A stretch of DNA of 20,627 bases from an uncultured Bacteroidota bacterium. GTDB lineage: Bacteria > Bacteroidota > Bacteroidia > Bacteroidales > CAIWKO01. The position numbers were made by a program, and so were the translations under genes. Location: NCBI GenBank assembly GCA_937934705.1, contig CALGYY010000196.1, positions 1-20,627 on the forward strand. The letters run 5' to 3'. Shown in pieces: positions 7,118 through 14,083 of this stretch; position 1 is the stretch's first letter, and each line of letters opens with the position of its first letter. The notes beneath the pieces were generated by a model. The model saw nothing but the letters and a program-made list of their open reading frames with translations, was not told where the DNA came from and searched no databases.

Positions 7118-7813
7118 TCAGGTATCCTTCCCTGATTCAAAGCGTTTGTTGAATTCTTTCCTGATAAGCCCGGGATGAGAAAGTGTCTGTTCTATCCAAT
7201 GAGTCAGGATATCGGTTTTCTCATCATCTCTCAATTGCCATGAAACACCGGAAGATCTCATTCGAGAGGTAAGGCTATAGAGGCATACTGCAGCCGAGAC
7301 GGAAATATTAAGGCTTTCCGTAAAACCTGACATTGGAATCCTCATATAGACATCTGCGTGCCTGAGCAAAGTTTCACTCAGTCCGTCTTTTTCATTACCG
7401 AAAGCCAAAGCTAATTTTTGGTCTGACGGTAAGTCACTGAGCAGACAATCATCCCGGTGTGGGGATGTTGCTACAATAAGATATCCGGATTGCTTGAGTG
7501 AGTCGATGCAAAGCCTGGTGTTGTCCGAATCCGGTTCATTATATCTGGTAATATCCAGCCATTTGCTGGATCCCAGGGCCACATCGGGATTGACTTCGTA
7601 ACGATTTTTGTTTTCGATGATATGAACATCCTGTACTCCGAAGCAGTCGCAGGTCCTGAGGACAGCGCTGGCGTTATGCGACTGGTAAATATCCTCAACC
7701 ACAACAGTTAAAAAGCGTGTGCGATCATTCAGCACTTCTTTCATTTTTGAAAGGCGTTCCGGGGTGATCATGTTGCTGATACAATTGAGATAGGCCAGTT
7801 TAGCGAAATCCAT
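7118..7813 (-). CDS. trmH: TrmH-family tRNA/rRNA 2'-O-methyltransferase (SpoU class)
   Basis: This 231-residue protein is a SPOUT methyltransferase. Motif 1 is N47ASAVLRTCDCFGV with the conserved Asn and Arg53; motif 2 is FGNEKDGLS at 138-146; motif 3 runs I159 to A175 (IPMSGFTESLNISVSAA), forming the trefoil-knot SAM site. The N-terminal PERLSKMKEVLNDR and the EDIYQSHN that precedes motif 1 are those of TrmH, which methylates Gm18 in tRNA. The length is near that of TrmH (about 229). The C-terminal basic KEFNKRFESGK fits tRNA binding. The start at 7813 is supported by family alignment of the first 45 residues; Met15 is a shorter alternative. It lies downstream of a terminator after HU, so probably forms its own transcription unit, although only a degenerate TTTCTTTG is visible upstream. 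An rRNA-specific homolog is possible. Confidence 0.88.
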   Translation of the reverse strand: MDFAKLAYLNCISNMITPERLSKMKEVLNDRTRFLTVVVEDIYQSHNASAVLRTCDCFGVQDVHIIENKNRYEVNPDVALGSSKWLDITRYNEPDSDNTRLCIDSLKQSGYLIVATSPHRDDCLLSDLPSDQKLALAFGNEKDGLSETLLRHADVYMRIPMSGFTESLNISVSAAVCLYSLTSRMRSSGVSWQLRDDEKTDILTHWIEQTLSHPGLIRKEFNKRFESGKDT

Positions 7814-7844
7814 GAGGGTGATGAGATGTTCAGCACAAAGAAAT

Positions 7845-7881
7845 AAAAAAAAAGTCCCGGTCAGATGACCAGGACCTTTTT
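7845..7881 (-). terminator. Rho-independent terminator of the HU gene
   Basis: A 9-bp hairpin (arms 7854-7862 and 7867-7875, 4-nt loop, one G-U type pair) sits about 20 bp after the HU stop. On the minus strand it is followed by nine Ts (7853-7845). On the plus strand it is followed by only five Ts, so the minus direction is favoured. Confidence 0.85.
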
Positions 7882-7899
7882 ATGCAGTTTGAAGCAATT

Positions 7900-8172
7900 T
7901 TACTTAACTTTCTTTGAAAGTTCAGCACCAGCCTTAAACTTGATAACTTTCTTAGCAGCGATGTTGATTACCTTGCCGGTCTGAGGATTGCGGCCTTTAC
8001 GGGCAGCCCTCTTGGCAACTGCAAAAGAACCAAAACCAACGAGAGCAACGCGCTCGCCTTTTTTCAGAGCTTTTGAGGTAGCAACGATGAAAGCATCAAG
8101 AGCTTTCTTTGAATCGGCTTTTGTTAACTTGGCTTCCTGAGCCATTGCTTCAATTAACTGTGCTTTGTTCAT
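7900..8172 (-). CDS. hup: HU-family DNA-binding protein
   Basis: This 90-residue protein has the standard HU length and sequence: MNKAQLIEAMAQEAKLTKAD opens the dimerisation helices, followed by KKGERVALVGFGSFAV. The DNA-binding arm signature is AARKGRNPQTGKVINIAAKK, with the Arg-Asn-Pro tip residue that intercalates into DNA. The C-terminus VIKFKAGAELSKKVK is typical. HU is a nucleoid-associated dimer that bends DNA in the cytoplasm. It is a single-gene transcription unit: a near-consensus promoter (8223-8253) lies upstream and a strong terminator (7845-7881) downstream. The ATG at 8170-8172 is the obvious start; the leader is about 45 nt. Confidence 0.97.
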   Translation of the reverse strand: MNKAQLIEAMAQEAKLTKADSKKALDAFIVATSKALKKGERVALVGFGSFAVAKRAARKGRNPQTGKVINIAAKKVIKFKAGAELSKKVK

Positions 8173-8222
8173 TTTAAACTGTTTTTGGTTAATGAATTAA
8201 TAATTAAAACGTAAACACGTGG

Positions 8223-8253
8223 CAAAGATAAGCATTTATAACCACAATGCAAG
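8223..8253 (-). promoter_or_regulatory. Strong putative promoter of the HU gene
   Basis: On the minus strand TATCTTTG (8223-8230) matches the -7 TAnnTTTG exactly, and CTTG (8250-8253) lies exactly 19 bp upstream at the -33 position (consensus TTTG, one mismatch). This is the best two-part Bacteroidota promoter in the window. Confidence 0.65.
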
Positions 8254-8271
8254 TGTTTTCCACCAAAATAC

Positions 8272-8325
8272 CCCTGATTGTTGATAAATCGGCCATTTTG
8301 TTAACAACTACCCCCTAGATCAGGG
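8272..8325 (-). terminator. Possible terminator downstream of fmt (long inverted repeat)
   Basis: CCCTGAT (8272-8278) and ATCAGGG (8319-8325) form a 7-bp inverted repeat, with an inner TTGTT/AACAA pair (8278-8282, 8303-8307) and a 10-bp palindrome TTGTTAACAA (8298-8307). On the minus strand it overlaps the fmt stop and is followed by GTATTTT. It lacks a proper T-run and the loop is imperfect, so it is only a candidate. Confidence 0.3.
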
Positions 8326-9318
8326 CTTTTCAGAAGGTTTGCCTTCGGAATTCCGCACCTGCCAATCATTATTTAAAGGAAAGCCTCTGAGTAATTCGTC
8401 AATAAACATTATTTTCTTTCCCTGCATCTGAACCTCCCTTAAATAAACATATCCATCACCTGAAGATATCCGCAGCATCCTCTTGGCGTCAGTTTCGAGA
8501 CGGGCAGGAACCTTCGATGCTGGGGTAATCTCGATGTCGACACCATAAATTTTCAACATGAATTGCTCACCACTGGGCGAAATAAGATAGGTATATGCAC
8601 CTGGTGACGGGCATAAACCCCTGATAAGATTTTTAACATTCCTGGCTGTTTGCATCCAGTTAATCTCGCAATTTTCCCTGAAGATTTTGGGGGCTTTCTT
8701 GAGTTCTACAAGCGACCCTCGGATCTCGTCCTGATCAATTAACTGATATTCTGAAGATTGCACAGATCTAAGCGTCTGAATCATTAAATCTGCACCCCGT
8801 CTCATAAGCAAATCATGCAGTTGACCAGCATTCATCTCATCATCCAGGAGAACACGATCCTGATGGATAATTTTACCTGTATCAATTTGCCTGTCGATGA
8901 AGAAGGTAGTCAGGCCGCTTTCTTTTTCCCCGTTTATCAAAGCCCAGTTGATTGGAGCAGCTCCCCTGTATTGAGGGAGGAGCGATGCATGGAGATTGAT
9001 TGCGCCTTTTTGGGGTATGGCCAGCAATCCGACGGGGAGCTTCCTGAAAGCTACTACTATTAAAAGATCCGGATGAAGTGCCCTGACTTGATCCAAAAAT
9101 GCTGTTTCATCAAGAGTCTGAGGCTGCAAAACCGGTAAACCGAGCTCCAGAGCTTTAAGCTTGACCGGAGAGGGCTGTACCTTCAAACCCCTCCCAAGTG
9201 GCTTATCAGGCGCAGTCACTACACATAAGGGAAGGAATCCCTGATCCGCCATGGATTGGAGAGTAGGAACCGCAAAGCCGGGTGTCCCCATGAATATAGA
9301 TCTGAGCGGTGTTGTCAC
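8320..9318 (-). CDS. fmt: Methionyl-tRNA formyltransferase
   Basis: This 332-residue enzyme transfers a formyl group from 10-formyl-THF to Met-tRNAfMet, giving the initiator tRNA. The N-terminal Rossmann part opens with RSIFMGTPGFAVPTL. The catalytic residues are visible: N108 and H110 in AINLHASLLPQYRGAAPINW, and D146 in RQIDTG. The C-terminal domain follows from about residue 210. Length and motifs match the family (about 310-335). The start codon is GTG (9316-9318): the next in-frame ATG (Met10) would delete the first beta strand, so the GTG start is preferred. The GTG lies 15 bp after the ribH stop, so fmt is last in the TPR-ribH-fmt operon. A long imperfect inverted repeat overlaps the stop. 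Confidence 0.96.
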   Translation of the reverse strand: MTTPLRSIFMGTPGFAVPTLQSMADQGFLPLCVVTAPDKPLGRGLKVQPSPVKLKALELGLPVLQPQTLDETAFLDQVRALHPDLLIVVAFRKLPVGLLAIPQKGAINLHASLLPQYRGAAPINWALINGEKESGLTTFFIDRQIDTGKIIHQDRVLLDDEMNAGQLHDLLMRRGADLMIQTLRSVQSSEYQLIDQDEIRGSLVELKKAPKIFRENCEINWMQTARNVKNLIRGLCPSPGAYTYLISPSGEQFMLKIYGVDIEITPASKVPARLETDAKRMLRISSGDGYVYLREVQMQGKKIMFIDELLRGFPLNNDWQVRNSEGKPSEKP

Positions 9319-9333
9319 AGAATTCCGCGTTTG

Positions 9334-9846
9334 CTATAATGTCTGTTCGAAAAGTCCGAAGAAATAATCGTTCAGGGCAATCATTTTAAGTGCTGCAGCC
9401 GCAGCCTCTACGCCTTTATTTCCATGTTTTCCCCCTGCACGTTCACGAGCCTGCTGATACGTATCCGTTGTAAGTACTCCGAAAACGACCGGTATTTTCT
9501 GGTCGAGACCAACACGCATCACACCATTTGCAACGGCCTGGCTGATAAACTCAAAATGTCTGGTTTCTCCCTGGATGACGCAACCAATACAGATCACCGC
9601 ACTCACATCCGTGAGTTCTGCCATCATCTGGGCTGCAGCCGGCAACTCGAAAGAACCGGGGACTTCCTGAATCAGTATATTCTTCTTTTTAATACCGCTG
9701 CTCATCAGGGTTTTAACGGCAGCATCCCGCATGGCATAGGTAACTTCCTCATTCCATTGGGAAACCAGAATTCCGATATGCAATGATTCCGCTTCCTGCA
9801 GGACGATATGCCTGACGGCTGAAAGGTTCTTTTTCTTTCCCGGCAT
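9334..9846 (-). CDS. ribH: 6,7-Dimethyl-8-ribityllumazine synthase
   Basis: This riboflavin-pathway enzyme condenses 5-amino-6-ribitylamino-uracil with 3,4-dihydroxy-2-butanone 4-phosphate. Visible motifs are IGILVSQWNEEVTYAM, EVPGSFELPAAAQMM, CIGCVIQGETRHFEFIS with the catalytic His, VFGVLTTDT and the C-terminal GNKGVEAAAAALKMI. Length is about 170, the family's usual 150-170. The start used here is ATG 9844-9846, four bases after the TAA of the TPR gene; a GTG six codons upstream is possible but would overlap that gene and gives an unusual N-terminus. It sits between a TPR membrane protein and fmt. Confidence 0.96.
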   Translation of the reverse strand: MPGKKKNLSAVRHIVLQEAESLHIGILVSQWNEEVTYAMRDAAVKTLMSSGIKKKNILIQEVPGSFELPAAAQMMAELTDVSAVICIGCVIQGETRHFEFISQAVANGVMRVGLDQKIPVVFGVLTTDTYQQARERAGGKHGNKGVEAAAAALKMIALNDYFFGLFEQTL

Positions 9847-9850
9847 TTGA

Positions 9851-10552
9851 TTAACTCTGACCACTCAGGCCTTTAGCACGGGCGATATACTTGTCCACAT
9901 CATTGGCTTCAAAACTCCGGAAATGTTCTTTTTTGATCTTTTCGTAGAGTTCAAGAGCCTTTGTATAATCACCCTTCATTTCACATACCCAGGCAGCTTT
10001 CTGAAGGAAGAGGGGGGTTGTGAAATCGTTGTTTTGTTTTTCGGCCGCCTTCAGATAGCACTCCAGGGCTTTATCCTGATCATTGAGCTCCATATAAGCA
10101 TCGCCCGTTGCCCCAATGGCCATGGGTCCAATGATTTGATCATCGGAATCAAATTCTTCAAGTTGAGCAATAGCGTCTTCGAATTGTCCCATTTTTAAGT
10201 AACAGATACCGGCATAATAGCGGGCCAGATTGCCTGATTTAGTGGATCCGTATTCATCAACAATGTCGAGGAAACCGAGGTAAGTACCATCGCCCTCAAG
10301 AGCCAGTTTAAGTGAATCCACTCCAAAATAATGTTCAGCTCCGAACATTGCAGCCTGAGCTTCCCTTTCACGGGGAGTCTTGATATATTTGCGGTAGGCC
10401 AGGTAGCCGCCAATGATGACCAGGATTCCAAGGAGTATATAGAACAGCAGGTTCTTATTCTTCTCGATGAACTGTTCACCTTTTCCCAGAGCGCTTTCCA
10501 CTGCTACAATGCGGTCCTCAGTTTTCTGTATCTTTTCTTTAGTCTTTGCCAT
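9851..10552 (-). CDS. Single-pass membrane protein with TPR repeats (YfgM-like)
   Basis: This 233-residue protein has a charged N-terminal segment (MAKTKEKIQKTEDRIVAVES) and one transmembrane helix at about 34-52 (LLFYILLGILVIIGGYLAY). After it come TPR-type helical repeats on the far side: SGNLARYYAGICYLKMGQFE, MAIGATGDAYMELNDQDKAL and FLQKAAWVCEMKGDYTKALE. The layout (short cytosolic end, helix, periplasmic TPRs) resembles YfgM, an accessory factor that binds the Sec translocon and folding chaperones. In Bacteroidota it is often placed before ribH, as here. It is first in a three-gene operon with ribH and fmt and has a TATTTTTG -7 element 20 bp before its start. The specific role is inferred. 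Confidence 0.8.
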   Translation of the reverse strand: MAKTKEKIQKTEDRIVAVESALGKGEQFIEKNKNLLFYILLGILVIIGGYLAYRKYIKTPREREAQAAMFGAEHYFGVDSLKLALEGDGTYLGFLDIVDEYGSTKSGNLARYYAGICYLKMGQFEDAIAQLEEFDSDDQIIGPMAIGATGDAYMELNDQDKALECYLKAAEKQNNDFTTPLFLQKAAWVCEMKGDYTKALELYEKIKKEHFRSFEANDVDKYIARAKGLSGQS

Positions 10553-10571
10553 ACACTATTTTTTGAAGGTG

Positions 10572-10579
10572 CAAAAATA
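10572..10579 (-). promoter_or_regulatory. Bacteroidota -7 element for the TPR-ribH-fmt operon
   Basis: On the minus strand TATTTTTG fits TAnnTTTG exactly and lies about 20 bp before the start codon at 10552. No clear -33 TTTG was found. Confidence 0.4.
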
Positions 10580-10640
10580 CATTTAATTTTGTTTTAGCAG
10601 TCAGGGAAGTAAGAATTTATCAAATGATATAAAAAGTAAA

Positions 10641-11141
10641 CTAATCCAGTTTTCTGAGCATGTAGCGTTCGAGTACTTTCTCTCCTGAATCTGTACCGGC
10701 CAATGACAGGGATACGCTGCCATCTGATCTTAAATGGTATTCGATTCTGCTTTGTCCCGGAACAGATTTATTCTCGAAAACTACAGCTTTTCCTGTATTC
10801 CTGATGAGTTTATAGGCGAACCCCTGTGATTTCCCATCGACTTTGTATAGTGTCCAGAGAAAAATCTCTCCGTCTGACGGCTCAATACGAATCTGCTCAT
10901 AGAATATGGTGTCCCGGCCCATTAATGTGATTGAATGTGCTTTAAACAGTGTGTCTGATTCACGGTTCCATGTTTCTGCAAAAACCATTTCTCCGCTTTG
11001 CTGTTTCCAATAACCGATCATCCATTTCATTTTTTCAAACTCATGCTTCATATTTTTCTTTCCTCCGCCAACAGAAGCACATGATCCAATGATGATAGTC
11101 AGAGTGACAAAGTAAACAATGACGAGACGAGAATGTTTCAT
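10641..11141 (-). CDS. DUF6265-like lipoprotein
   Basis: This 166-residue protein carries a lipoprotein signal peptide with lipobox IGSC, Cys21, so it should be membrane-anchored. The mature domain begins with the pattern WMIGYWK, then ETWNRESDTLFKAHS, LMGRDTIFYEQIRI, LWTLYKVDGKSQ, FAYKL, VFENKSVPGQSRIEYHL and GSVSLSLAG. That is a beta-rich lipocalin-like fold of the DUF6265 type: a repeated short-strand pattern with a Trp early and a Glu-Tyr late. Function is unknown; such proteins may bind hydrophobic ligands. The family name is from memory of its pattern. It has its own promoter-like sequence at 11164-11196 and appears to be monocistronic. Confidence 0.8.
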   Translation of the reverse strand: MKHSRLVIVYFVTLTIIIGSCASVGGGKKNMKHEFEKMKWMIGYWKQQSGEMVFAETWNRESDTLFKAHSITLMGRDTIFYEQIRIEPSDGEIFLWTLYKVDGKSQGFAYKLIRNTGKAVVFENKSVPGQSRIEYHLRSDGSVSLSLAGTDSGEKVLERYMLRKLD

Positions 11142-11163
11142 AGTTTCATAACATTAGGGCAGA

Positions 11164-11196
11164 CAAAGATAAGCAGAAAGAACCTGCGTAGTCAAA
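11164..11196 (-). promoter_or_regulatory. Putative promoter of the DUF6265-like lipoprotein gene
   Basis: On the minus strand TATCTTTG (11164-11171) matches TAnnTTTG exactly, and TTTG (11193-11196) lies 21 bp upstream, slightly longer than the usual 19 bp. The leader would be about 20 nt. Confidence 0.5.
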
Positions 11197-11342
11197 CATT
11201 TCATAAACGCCAATCCTTGTGCCTCAAATTGAGGAAATTGGAGATACTCACAATGATAAATTGAAGTGATTATGATAAAAAACTTTCATGCTCGGAATGA
11301 ACGAAATCCAATGTAAAGCGAATGTCGAAGAGGTATTGTGGC
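11197..11342. other. Non-coding flank with a 13-nt palindrome
   Basis: No gene is seen in this AT-rich stretch. It contains the near-perfect palindrome CCTCAAATTGAGG (11222-11234; 6-bp arms around one base), about 25 bp upstream of the lipoprotein promoter, which could be an operator. After about 11290 the sequence drifts into degenerate copies (acgaa, gcgaat) of the tandem repeat that follows. Confidence 0.3.
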
Positions 11343-11738
11343 ATAAATTGCGCGAATCTCACAAATATTAAGTACACAAATTGCACGAATCTCACGAAGA
11401 TTAAGTACACAAATTGCACGAATCTCACGAAGATTGAGTACACGAATTATACGAATAACGCGAAGATCAAGTACACAGATTGCACGAATCTCACGAAGAT
11501 TAAGTACACAAATTGCACGAATCTCACGAAGATTGAGTACACGAATTAAACGAATCTCACGAAGATTGAGTACACGAATTATGCGAATAACGCGAAGATC
11601 AAGTACACAGTTTGCACGAATCTCACGAAGATTGAGTACACAAATTGCACGAATCTCACGAAGATCTTGTACATGAATTATACGAATAACGCGAAGATCT
11701 TGTACACGACATGAACGAATCAAGCGAAGATCAAGTAC
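11343..11738. repeat. 33-bp tandem repeat (minisatellite), 12 units
   Basis: Twelve head-to-tail units of exactly 33 bp run from 11343 to 11738, each ending in GTAC. The commonest unit reads acaaattgc|acgaatctc|acgaagatt|aagtac (9+9+9+6), so the unit contains three related 9-mers of type ACGAATnnC. Two unit types are seen: type A (U2, U3, U5, U6, U9, U10), with ctcacgaagatt in the middle or a close variant, and type B (U4, U8, U11), with ataacgcgaagat. U2-U4 and U9-U11 read A-A-B (99 bp); U5-U8 has one extra hybrid unit (U7). First and last units are degenerate. Because 33 is divisible by 3, every frame stays open (LREIRAICVLN-like on the minus strand), but no frame has known domains or a good start, so I treat it as non-coding. 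Confidence 0.9.
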
Positions 11739-12116
11739 ACGGATCGTCCGCAGCTATTGTGACACGAAAAGACACTTTACACAAATGAAACGAAGTAACG
11801 AATAGCAGGTAGATTTTGCAAGTGGAACTGTGCGAAGAACACGTTCATAAAATGAAACAATTAACAGAACACAGGAAAAATCAATGATTTGTTAATCTCC
11901 TGTTAATATATGTCGTGAAAAATGTGTATTTTTGTTGCCGAAACGACATTTAGGACTTAATTCAGAGAAAGACTAAGTGATTGATAAACTTATTTTCAGA
12001 ATCAGAAAACAAGCTCGCAGACATCTCAGAAAGACAATATAAAATTGATTTACATTTCTTTACGTGCTTTTATATAAAAATTAAACACAGTCATATATAA
12101 ATATATAAGACTCACA
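11739..12116 (+). promoter_or_regulatory. Non-coding region and leader before the glycogen-AOR operon
   Basis: The stretch 11739-11925 contains decayed copies of the repeat (acacgaaaag, aaacgaagtaacgaatag) and no gene. TATTTTTG (11927-11934) is an exact -7 TAnnTTTG match, so transcription may start near 11941 with an unusually long leader of about 175 nt before the ATG at 12117. The leader has an AT-rich 3' part with the 12-bp palindrome TTTTATATAAAA (12068-12079). I recognise no known riboswitch or tRNA. The -33 is weak. Confidence 0.4.
11927..11934 (+). promoter_or_regulatory. Bacteroidota -7 element for the glycogen-AOR operon
   Basis: TATTTTTG matches TAnnTTTG exactly. It lies 182 bp before the first operon ATG, so the leader would be long. 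No convincing -33 was found at 19 bp. Confidence 0.45.
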
Positions 12117-14072
12117 ATGAGCTACATATCCTTCGACAAGTTGCAATTGATCAATCTGGAGTTTTCTTTGAACCGGGAACTCATTCGCTCAAACCGGGCA
12201 GGGTCATATGCCAGCACTAGTATAATAGGCTGTAATACAAGAAAATACCACGGTTTATTGGTATCACCTCAGCCCCTGGTCGACGGGGAGAATCATGTTC
12301 TGCTTTCAACCATCGATGAAACCGTGATACAACATGATGCCGAGTTCAATCTTGCACTCCATAAATATCCCGGAGTGAATGAATACAATCCACGGGGACA
12401 CAAATACATAAGGGAGTTTGTTGGGGAACCCATACCGAAATTGACATACCGTGTCGGAGGTGTGGTCCTGACGAAGGAAATGCTGTTTTCGAGCGAGTCT
12501 GACAGAGTGTTAATCAGGTACACCTTAATCGATGCACATTCTCCAACAACAATACGGTTTAAACCTTTTCTTGCGTTCAGACAACGTCATCGCCTGACCC
12601 GGGCCAATATCAATGCTGATACCCGCTATCAGAAAGTTGAAAACGGGATCACGATGAGGTTATATCCGGGTTATAGCTTCCTGAATATGCAATTTTCTAA
12701 AGATGCGGAATATATACATGTTCCTCATTGGTATTACAACATAGAATATCTGGCAGAGGCCGAGCGCGGTTACGATTGTCACGAAGACCTTCTGGTTCCC
12801 GGTTATTTTGAAACCCCGATGAAAAAGGGTGAGAGTCTGGTTTTCTGTGCCAGTCTTGCAGAAGAGAACCCCACTTCTTTTAAACGCTTTTTTACTTCTG
12901 AGATCCAGAAGCGTATTCCCCGCGATAGTTTCAGAAATTGCCTGATCAATTCCGCCCAACAGTTTTTTGTGCGTAAAGGAAAGAAAGTCGAGGTTATTGC
13001 TGGATTTCCCTGGTTCGGACGATGGGGGCGGGATACATTTATTGCACTACCCGGCCTGACGCTCACTACGGGTGACACAAAAACCTGTGAGGAGGTCATT
13101 GATACCATGCTGGCAGACCTGAAAGGCCCATTGTTTCCCAATATGGGAAGCGGGGCGGATGCTGTGTGCAATTCGGTCGATGCTCCATTATGGTTTTTCT
13201 GGGCTTTACAGAAATACACGGCTTATACAAAAAGTCAGAAGACGATCTGGAAAAAGTATGGGCCTAAAATGAAAATGATACTGGAAGGTTATCGTGAGGG
13301 GACTTCATTCAATATCCAAATGAAACCGAACGGACTGATCACTGCAGGAGAAGCGGGTTACGCGCTAACCTGGATGGATGCGATTGTGCATGGTAAGCCG
13401 GTAACTCCCAGAACAGGTATGCCTGTTGAGATCAACGCCCTATGGTATAACGCTGTAATGTTCTCTCTTGAGATGGCGCGTCTTGACGGGGATGATATTT
13501 TTATAGGTGAATGGGGGACCCTGGCTGAAGGATTCCCTCAGGTTTTTAAAGACGCTTTCTGGAGTAAAGATAAGGGCTACCTCGCCGATGTTGTGAACGG
13601 AGACGATAAAGATTGGTCGGTCAGGCCCAATATGGTTATTGCTGCCAGTCTGCCTTATACCCCCTTAAGTGAACAGATCCGACAACTTGTGCTTGACCGG
13701 TGCAGGGAAGAGTTGCTTACCCCCCGGGGCCTGCGCACGCTTTCGCCCAAGCACCCCGATTACAAAGGCCAGTATACGGGTGGCATAGAATCCAGGGATT
13801 CAGCATACCATCAGGGCACTGTGTGGCCCTGGTTGCTGGGACATTACGCTGAAGCATGGTTAAGAATACACGGGAAAGCGGGTGTAGCGGCGATTCAGCG
13901 TTTATACGATGGTTTCGAATGCACTATGAAGGAACACGGTATCGGAAGCATTTCGGAGGTGTATGACGGAGACCCGCCTCACAAACCTGGAGGGGCACCA
14001 TCACAGGCATGGAGTGTTGCTGAGTTATTGAGGATAGACATGATGCTGAAGGGAATGAAAAAAGCTAAATAA
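12117..14072 (+). CDS. Glycogen debranching enzyme (amylo-alpha-1,6-glucosidase)
   Basis: This 651-residue enzyme is of the bacterial/archaeal GDE type (GH133). Residues about 1-280 are the GDE_N beta-rich domain (NRELIRSNRAGSYASTSIIG, NTRKYHGLLVSPQP). The rest is the alpha/alpha-toroid GDE_C domain, with the signature AGFPWFGRWGRDTFIALPG at about 295-313, then PNGLITAGEAGYALTWMDA at about 404-421, where the acidic residues of the active site lie, and SRDSAYHQGTVWPWLLGHY at about 558-576. It hydrolyses alpha-1,6-linked glucose at glycogen branch points in the cytoplasm. It is the first gene of the operon, and the next gene follows after 11 bp. A GDE - glycosyltransferase - GH57 order is typical of Bacteroidales glycogen loci. 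Confidence 0.95.
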   Translation: MSYISFDKLQLINLEFSLNRELIRSNRAGSYASTSIIGCNTRKYHGLLVSPQPLVDGENHVLLSTIDETVIQHDAEFNLALHKYPGVNEYNPRGHKYIREFVGEPIPKLTYRVGGVVLTKEMLFSSESDRVLIRYTLIDAHSPTTIRFKPFLAFRQRHRLTRANINADTRYQKVENGITMRLYPGYSFLNMQFSKDAEYIHVPHWYYNIEYLAEAERGYDCHEDLLVPGYFETPMKKGESLVFCASLAEENPTSFKRFFTSEIQKRIPRDSFRNCLINSAQQFFVRKGKKVEVIAGFPWFGRWGRDTFIALPGLTLTTGDTKTCEEVIDTMLADLKGPLFPNMGSGADAVCNSVDAPLWFFWALQKYTAYTKSQKTIWKKYGPKMKMILEGYREGTSFNIQMKPNGLITAGEAGYALTWMDAIVHGKPVTPRTGMPVEINALWYNAVMFSLEMARLDGDDIFIGEWGTLAEGFPQVFKDAFWSKDKGYLADVVNGDDKDWSVRPNMVIAASLPYTPLSEQIRQLVLDRCREELLTPRGLRTLSPKHPDYKGQYTGGIESRDSAYHQGTVWPWLLGHYAEAWLRIHGKAGVAAIQRLYDGFECTMKEHGIGSISEVYDGDPPHKPGGAPSQAWSVAELLRIDMMLKGMKKAK

Positions 14073-14083
14073 TAATCTGAAGG

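Noticed and set aside
8815..9063. Plus-strand frame antisense to fmt (8815-9063)
   Set aside because: It is a shadow of fmt, whose catalytic motifs are clear; no domain is seen on the opposite strand.
8320..9291. Starting fmt at the internal ATG (Met10)
   Set aside because: It would remove the first beta strand; the GTG at 9316-9318 keeps it and is correctly spaced from ribH.
11286..11723. Minus-strand 145-residue repetitive reading frame, and two plus-strand frames in the same array
   Set aside because: They exist only because 33 is a multiple of three; no start context, domain or signal peptide supports coding.
11343..11738. CRISPR array
   Set aside because: The units are contiguous with no unique spacers, and there are no cas genes; it is a tandem repeat.
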